A DNA stretch of 8,085 nucleotides from Sulfurovum sp. (lineage in GTDB: Bacteria > Campylobacterota > Campylobacteria > Campylobacterales > Sulfurovaceae). Both the position numbers and the translations under genes were made by a program. Of the stretch, positions 3,927 through 8,085 are shown piece by piece. The stretch spans positions 1 through 8,085 of the forward strand of contig JAUXGC010000053.1 of NCBI GenBank assembly GCA_030622375.1, in the 5' to 3' direction. A model generated the notes under the pieces. That model was not told where the DNA came from, made no database searches, and saw only the letters and a program-made list of their open reading frames with translations. Numbering within the stretch: position 1 is the stretch's first letter; the number at the start of each line of letters is the position of its first letter.

Positions 3927-6236
3927 TTAGAATTTAGTTCCCATAGAGAATTCAAATGTAGAGGTTCTGTCATTATCCTCAGGATTTATTGCTTTTGCAA
4001 AAACAAGATTAATAGGTCCAAATGCAGATTGCCACTCTATAACCGCACCAGCAGAAGATCTTGTAATATCATTAAAACTATCTGTACCAATCATACCATA
4101 GTCATAGAAAAAAGCTAGTCTCATCTTTGCTGCCTCAGATAGAGGTATACTAGCTTCAACTGTTGCAGAAGCACGTTTTGTACCTCCAATCCTATTTCCT
4201 GCACCATCTACTGGAGAGAGAGAATATGGATCGTAGCCTCTTACGCTCCCTATACCTCCCATAAAAAGTTTTTCTGCAGTAGGAAGTTTTTCATCATCTC
4301 CTATTTCAATAGTTACAACTCTTGCTTTGAGTCTCAAAATAAGATCGTAGTCTATCCAGTCATTTAAACCATAATATAGTCCAAACTTTCCAGATGCTTT
4401 TACAAAGTTACCATAGCCTCCTGGATATAAACTCATATCATTTTCATTTAGATCTCCATCCAAACTTCCATACTCAATATTCAAAACAGAGATCATCCCT
4501 TCTCTTGGAACATAAAAATCATCTGTATTATCAAAAGATAGACCAGAAAATAGGGAAGTTTTCTTATACTGATCGTTATAAAGGCTTTTATACAAATCAG
4601 ATAAATTAGATACTGTTCCATCTATTGGGTTCAAAAATGTTGTATTATTATCAGCATACTTTGATTTATTGTCCACATACCCCAAGCCTAAAGAAAAGTG
4701 AAAGTGCCTAGCAAATTCTCTTCCCAAGATTAATGATCCTCCAAGTTGATCTTGAGTGTAGTCAATATATTTATACTCTTTTTTATAAAGACTAAGGCTT
4801 AGACTATACATACTGTCCCATATTTTAGGATTTGTGAATGAAAGGTTATAATTTGTTGAAATTTTTGAAACATCAAACCCTATATTTGCATTAATACCTG
4901 AACCAAAAATATTTTTATCAGAAATAGAACCATTAAGCATAAATCCTTCATAGCTACCATATCCACCACCAGCAGAGATGGTACCAGTAGATGCTTCTTT
5001 TACTTTTACAAGAAGATTTATTTTGTCTTCTGATATTCGTTGACTCTCTATATCTACTTTTTCAAAAAAACCAGTTCTTCCTAAAGAGTTTTTACTGTCT
5101 TTTAAATCTTCTGCATTAAAAGTATCTCCAGGAGCAAGATAGATGTATCTGCGTATGACCCTATCTTTTGTACTATCATTGCCTGAAATCAAAACATCAT
5201 TGATAGCCACAGTCAATCCTGGCTCTATTGAGTACTGAATATTTACACGTTTATTTTCTGTATTTTTATGTATTTGTGGTGCAACTTTTGCATAAGCAAA
5301 TCCAAGATTACCTACTTCTTCCTGAAGCATTTGTATATCATTTCTCATACGCGTAATATTGAATATTTGTCCTTTTCTCAGTGATAGTTCTTTGGTTATA
5401 TGCTTGGTGTCTAGTCCTTTTATATTTTGCTCTATGCCAACATTTCCTACTCTATACTGAACACCTTCTCGTATTTGATAATCAATCTCTGCACTGTATG
5501 AACTATAATCTACTCTCATAAGTGGTTCACTCACATAAGCATCTAAATATCCATGCTTCATGTAAGTATCTTTTATTCTATAAGCGTCATATTCAAGTTG
5601 ATCAACTTTTACATCACCGCTATTTAAAAGAGGCAACCAACCAAGAAAATCTTCTTCTTGGTTAGCAAGACCTGTTTCAAGGTCACCTTTACTTAGTGCT
5701 GAAGCACCAATAAAGTTTAATTTCTTTATTTTAATTTTTTCACCCTTATTTACATCAAAAATAACAGAAATAGCTCCTGTACCTACAGGTTCCGTGATGA
5801 CTTCAACAACAGAATCATAATTGCCTTTACTCTCAAGTTTAGATATAAGTGTTTGTTTAGCTTTTTTAACTCTTCTTTCATCATAAAGGTCACCTTTTTT
5901 AAGTCCAATACCAGCTAAAAGGTCTTTACCTTTATCGCCAGAACCATAACCTTTAATTTGTATATTTGCAATAGCTACTTTCTCTTTAAAGTGATACGTG
6001 AGAACACTTCCTTCTCTGTCAACCCATACATCTTTAAAATACCCTTGTTTAAAAAAGTTTTTAATAGATTGATTAATTTTATCGCTGTCCATCTGATCCC
6101 CTACGCGAATATCAGCAATCTCTATTGCCATAGAAGGTGACAGGTGGGCAAGTCCCTCAAATTTAATCTGTGTTATACTCTGTGCTAGAACTAATGCCCC
6201 TATTGACATCCATAAAAATATCATCTTTTTTATCAT
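3927..6236 (-). CDS. bamA: Outer membrane protein assembly factor BamA (Omp85/YaeT)
   Basis: BamA is the essential central subunit of the BAM complex, which folds beta-barrel proteins into the outer membrane. The 769-residue protein starts with a signal peptide (MIKKMIFLWMSIGALVLA, probable cut after A18). Five periplasmic POTRA domains follow: approximately 19-92, 93-172, 173-260, 261-345 and 346-418. POTRA5 is recognisable from ISGNDSTKDRVIRR, with GND at 352-354. The beta-barrel starts at about 419 (TISAGGGYGS) and runs to the end. The lid motif VRGY is at 665-668, the Omp85 signature equivalent to E. coli VRGF. The protein ends in an aromatic residue (FSMGTKF), as outer-membrane barrels do. 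Start: an AAGG (complement of 6243-6246) lies 6 bases before the ATG. bamA is divergent from tyrA and convergent with ppx; I recall the same bamA-tyrA pairing in C. jejuni (Cj0129c-Cj0130). Confidence 0.97.
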   Translation of the reverse strand: MIKKMIFLWMSIGALVLAQSITQIKFEGLAHLSPSMAIEIADIRVGDQMDSDKINQSIKNFFKQGYFKDVWVDREGSVLTYHFKEKVAIANIQIKGYGSGDKGKDLLAGIGLKKGDLYDERRVKKAKQTLISKLESKGNYDSVVEVITEPVGTGAISVIFDVNKGEKIKIKKLNFIGASALSKGDLETGLANQEEDFLGWLPLLNSGDVKVDQLEYDAYRIKDTYMKHGYLDAYVSEPLMRVDYSSYSAEIDYQIREGVQYRVGNVGIEQNIKGLDTKHITKELSLRKGQIFNITRMRNDIQMLQEEVGNLGFAYAKVAPQIHKNTENKRVNIQYSIEPGLTVAINDVLISGNDSTKDRVIRRYIYLAPGDTFNAEDLKDSKNSLGRTGFFEKVDIESQRISEDKINLLVKVKEASTGTISAGGGYGSYEGFMLNGSISDKNIFGSGINANIGFDVSKISTNYNLSFTNPKIWDSMYSLSLSLYKKEYKYIDYTQDQLGGSLILGREFARHFHFSLGLGYVDNKSKYADNNTTFLNPIDGTVSNLSDLYKSLYNDQYKKTSLFSGLSFDNTDDFYVPREGMISVLNIEYGSLDGDLNENDMSLYPGGYGNFVKASGKFGLYYGLNDWIDYDLILRLKARVVTIEIGDDEKLPTAEKLFMGGIGSVRGYDPYSLSPVDGAGNRIGGTKRASATVEASIPLSEAAKMRLAFFYDYGMIGTDSFNDITRSSAGAVIEWQSAFGPINLVFAKAINPEDNDRTSTFEFSMGTKF

Positions 6237-6258
6237 AATTAACCTTGAATATAATTTG

Positions 6259-6295
6259 TTATTAGTTTATCTTTTTTTAAATAAGAAACTCATAA
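6259..6295. promoter_or_regulatory. Imperfect inverted repeat in the bamA-tyrA divergent promoter region
   Basis: TTATTAGTTT (6259-6268) and AAACTCATAA (6286-6295) are complementary at 9 of 10 positions across a 17-base, T/A-rich spacer. It lies between the two divergent start codons and upstream of the tyrA -10. A shared operator is possible, but arms this AT-rich can arise by chance. I could not assign a bamA promoter with confidence; TATTAT (complement of 6292-6297) is one weak -10 candidate. Confidence 0.25.
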
Positions 6296-6309
6296 TAATT
6301 AGGTAGATA

Positions 6310-6318
6310 TGTTATAAT
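6310..6318 (+). promoter_or_regulatory. Extended -10 promoter of tyrA
   Basis: TGTTATAAT is a perfect extended -10 element (TATAAT at 6313-6318). It predicts a transcript start near 6325, only about 7 bases before an ATG at 6332 but 28 before the ATG at 6353. This supports the later codon as the true start. Confidence 0.7.
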
Positions 6319-6340
6319 CAGCAAAGATTATATGGACTCT

Positions 6341-6345
6341 GGGAG
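6341..6345 (+). promoter_or_regulatory. Ribosome binding site that decides the tyrA start
   Basis: GGGAG lies 7 bases before the ATG at 6353. The ATG at 6332 has no purine-rich element at the right distance, and its seven extra codons (MDSGSVV) encode this very Shine-Dalgarno. Confidence 0.7.
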
Positions 6346-6352
6346 TGTGGTC

Positions 6353-7195
6353 ATGGCAATACAAAAAATAGGTATTATTGGGCTTGGTCTTATGGGAGGC
6401 TCTCTTAGTATTGAACTACAAAGAACTTTAAACGATGTTTATATTATAGGTCTTGACCATAATAAAAAACATTGTTCACAAGCACTTGGTTTGGGTCTAG
6501 TTGACGAAATTGTTCAAACATTAAATGAGATAAGCAAATGTGATATTATTTTCTTAACAATTCCTGTTGATGGCATCATTACTATAGCTAATGAGATAAA
6601 AATTTCAAATGACAAATTTACTATTATTGATTTTGGTAGTACTAAAGAGAAAATTTCAGAAAGTATCCCTAAAGATATAAGAGCAAACTTTGTCACTGCA
6701 CACCCTATGACAGGAACAGAAAAGTTTGGTCCTACCGCTGCTATTGACAATCTTTATACTGATAAAGTTGTTGTCCTTTGTGATATAGAAAAAAGTGGGG
6801 TACATCAACAAGAAGTAGCCAAAAAACTATTTTTTGGTATTGGCATGAAAATAGTTTTTATGAGTGCAAAAGAACATGATAAGCATGCTGCATTTATCTC
6901 CCATATGCCTCATGCACTCTCTTTTTCACTTGCAAATGCTGTCATGAAACAAGAAGCCTCTGCAAGTATTATTGCCCTTGCTGGTGGTGGATTTAAAGAT
7001 ATGAGTCGCATAGCCAAATCTTCACCAAATATGTGGGAGGATGTCTTTAGGCAAAATAGAACAAATTTGCTTGAAGCCATCAATGCCTTTCAGTCTGAAC
7101 TCACAAAATGTCAAAAAATGATTGAAAATGAGGAGTGGGATACTCTTAGTAGTTGGATGATGGAAGCTAATACTCTACATAATATATTAGATTAG
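6353..7195 (+). CDS. tyrA: Prephenate dehydrogenase TyrA
   Basis: TyrA oxidatively decarboxylates prephenate to 4-hydroxyphenylpyruvate for tyrosine synthesis. From the chosen start the protein has 280 residues. The N-terminal Rossmann domain has GLGLMGGS (10-17), and D35 at the end of strand 2 (IIGLDHN) predicts NAD+ rather than NADP+ use. DFGSTKE (93-99) and HPMTGTEKFGP (117-127) carry the Ser and His equivalents of the Aquifex active site. The helical domain contains EHDKHAAFISHMPHA (174-188) and GGGFKDMSRIA (211-221), with R219 at the expected prephenate-binding Arg. No ACT or chorismate mutase domain is attached, so feedback by a fused ACT domain is absent. An arogenate-using variant cannot be excluded. 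An in-frame ATG at 6332 would add seven residues, but promoter and ribosome-binding-site positions favour 6353. The stop overlaps the convergent neighbour by 4 bases. Confidence 0.94.
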   Translation: MAIQKIGIIGLGLMGGSLSIELQRTLNDVYIIGLDHNKKHCSQALGLGLVDEIVQTLNEISKCDIIFLTIPVDGIITIANEIKISNDKFTIIDFGSTKEKISESIPKDIRANFVTAHPMTGTEKFGPTAAIDNLYTDKVVVLCDIEKSGVHQQEVAKKLFFGIGMKIVFMSAKEHDKHAAFISHMPHALSFSLANAVMKQEASASIIALAGGGFKDMSRIAKSSPNMWEDVFRQNRTNLLEAINAFQSELTKCQKMIENEEWDTLSSWMMEANTLHNILD

Positions 7196-8085
7196 AGCCT
7201 ATATCTGAAAGTTACAATAACTTCAATCTCTTTGCCTATAGTTTTTTGTATCACCTCTTTTAAGTAGTGTTGTTCATCTTTGCTGAGAACCCCTGTTGCA
7301 ATAACTTCACATCGTACTTCATTTATATCTTCACGATGCACTAACTCTATATGAGTGAGTTTTACACTATTTTGACCCACGGTCACTGCTAAATTTGAAA
7401 GAATTTTTTGTACCCGTATATCTTCTTGCATCTTGCTAAAAGATCCATAGAGAGGTATGGCAACAACAAGCACGATAGTCATCCATATAAGTATCCCTTT
7501 TTTTGCAATATGTATAGGGGAAAAACCTAAAAGAACAAAAGTAAATGCCGCAGCAAAAACAATGCCAACAAGGTTGGTAATAAAAAGTAAAAATGATACA
7601 CTAAACATATGCCAATCAGCCCAACCAAGTCCTATGCCTGCCACAGCCAAAGGTGGCACTAGTGCCACAGCAATGGCAACTCCAGCCAATGAGCCTAGTA
7701 TCTTTTCATTACTTTTTACATAGGCTGCTGCGACTCCAGAGGCTATAGCAACAAAAAGGTCTAAAATAGTTGGAGAGAGCCGTCCAGCCATCTCTGATGT
7801 AAGTCTATCTATAGGGGTAAAAAGTGCTATAACAGCAGCTGTAAGTAAAACAGCGAATATGCCAACTAAAATAGTTTTTGCACCATTGAATTGTAGTGCA
7901 TCATCTTGCCTAAGAACTCCCATACTAAGACTTACTATGGGCTGCATTAGAGGAGCTAAAAGCATGGCTCCAATAATTACTGAACTTGAATTTATAAATA
8001 GACCAAAAGTAGCAATCATAGTAGCCAAAACCAATAATATCATAAATGTTGGACTAAGTTTACTCTCATCTCTAAGATTTTTAAA
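7192..8085 (-). CDS. DUF389 (TIGR00341-type) integral membrane protein, C-terminal part, cut by right edge
   Basis: The reading frame is open to the window edge. The 14 codons before the Met at 8043 (FKNLRDESKLSPTF) continue the typical DUF389 lead-in to the first helix, so the true start lies beyond 8085 and that Met is internal. Visible are 297 residues. About seven hydrophobic segments occur, beginning with MILLVLATMIATFGLFIN and the family signature SSVIIGAMLLAPLMQPIV; later ones include GSLAGVAIAVALVPPLAVAG and a segment with PLYGSF. After them comes a soluble C-terminal domain of about 75 residues. No biochemical function is established for the family as far as I know; a transport role is only suspected. 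The stop codon overlaps that of convergent tyrA by 4 bases. There is no contextual clue to function within the window. Confidence 0.85.
   Translation of the reverse strand, partial: FKNLRDESKLSPTFMILLVLATMIATFGLFINSSSVIIGAMLLAPLMQPIVSLSMGVLRQDDALQFNGAKTILVGIFAVLLTAAVIALFTPIDRLTSEMAGRLSPTILDLFVAIASGVAAAYVKSNEKILGSLAGVAIAVALVPPLAVAGIGLGWADWHMFSVSFLLFITNLVGIVFAAAFTFVLLGFSPIHIAKKGILIWMTIVLVVAIPLYGSFSKMQEDIRVQKILSNLAVTVGQNSVKLTHIELVHREDINEVRCEVIATGVLSKDEQHYLKEVIQKTIGKEIEVIVTFRYRL

Noticed and set aside
7457..7723. Open frame opposite the DUF389 gene
   Set aside because: Shadow of a hydrophobic membrane protein gene; the Ala/Thr/Pro-rich translation has no recognisable motif.

Overview
The window is AT-rich and encodes typical chromosomal housekeeping genes. 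Gene content and order point to a Campylobacterota (epsilonproteobacterial) genome, most likely a free-living sulfur-oxidiser type such as Sulfurimonas or Sulfurovum; the genus is an inference. The strongest marker is an HsrA-type orphan response regulator. Its DNA-binding half is nearly identical to what I remember of Helicobacter pylori HP1043, and it sits in the order plsY-folB-hsrA-ferredoxin-ppx/gppA, which I remember from Campylobacter jejuni (Cj0357c to Cj0353c).

Layout. Bases 1-71 (minus) hold the first codons of nadA, cut by the left edge. Bases 72-248 are a divergent promoter region with two hairpin-forming sequences and a tract resembling a decayed transposon end or dispersed repeat. 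Bases 249-3892 (plus) carry plsY, folB, hsrA, a dicluster ferredoxin gene and a Ppx/GppA phosphatase gene. plsY and folB are one base apart. hsrA has its own strong extended -10 promoter, and the ferredoxin gene has a separate leader with a hairpin directly before its ribosome binding site. Bases 3927-6236 (minus) encode the outer-membrane assembly factor BamA. Bases 6353-7195 (plus) encode prephenate dehydrogenase TyrA, divergent from bamA. Bases 7192-8085 (minus) are the C-terminal part of a DUF389 membrane protein that runs off the right edge; its stop codon overlaps that of tyrA.

How the genes relate. plsY (phospholipid acylation), folB (folate), nadA (NAD), tyrA (tyrosine) and bamA (outer membrane) serve unrelated core pathways. 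The regulator HsrA, the ferredoxin and the polyphosphate/(p)ppGpp phosphatase form a sub-block that plausibly links redox and nutrient stress to core gene expression; that link is inference. No gene-free stretch exceeds 300 bases. I found no RNA gene, CRISPR array, prophage or intact insertion sequence, and no convincing new system. The points most worth a second look are the nadA-plsY intergenic element, the degenerate receiver of HsrA and the 5' leader hairpin of the ferredoxin gene.
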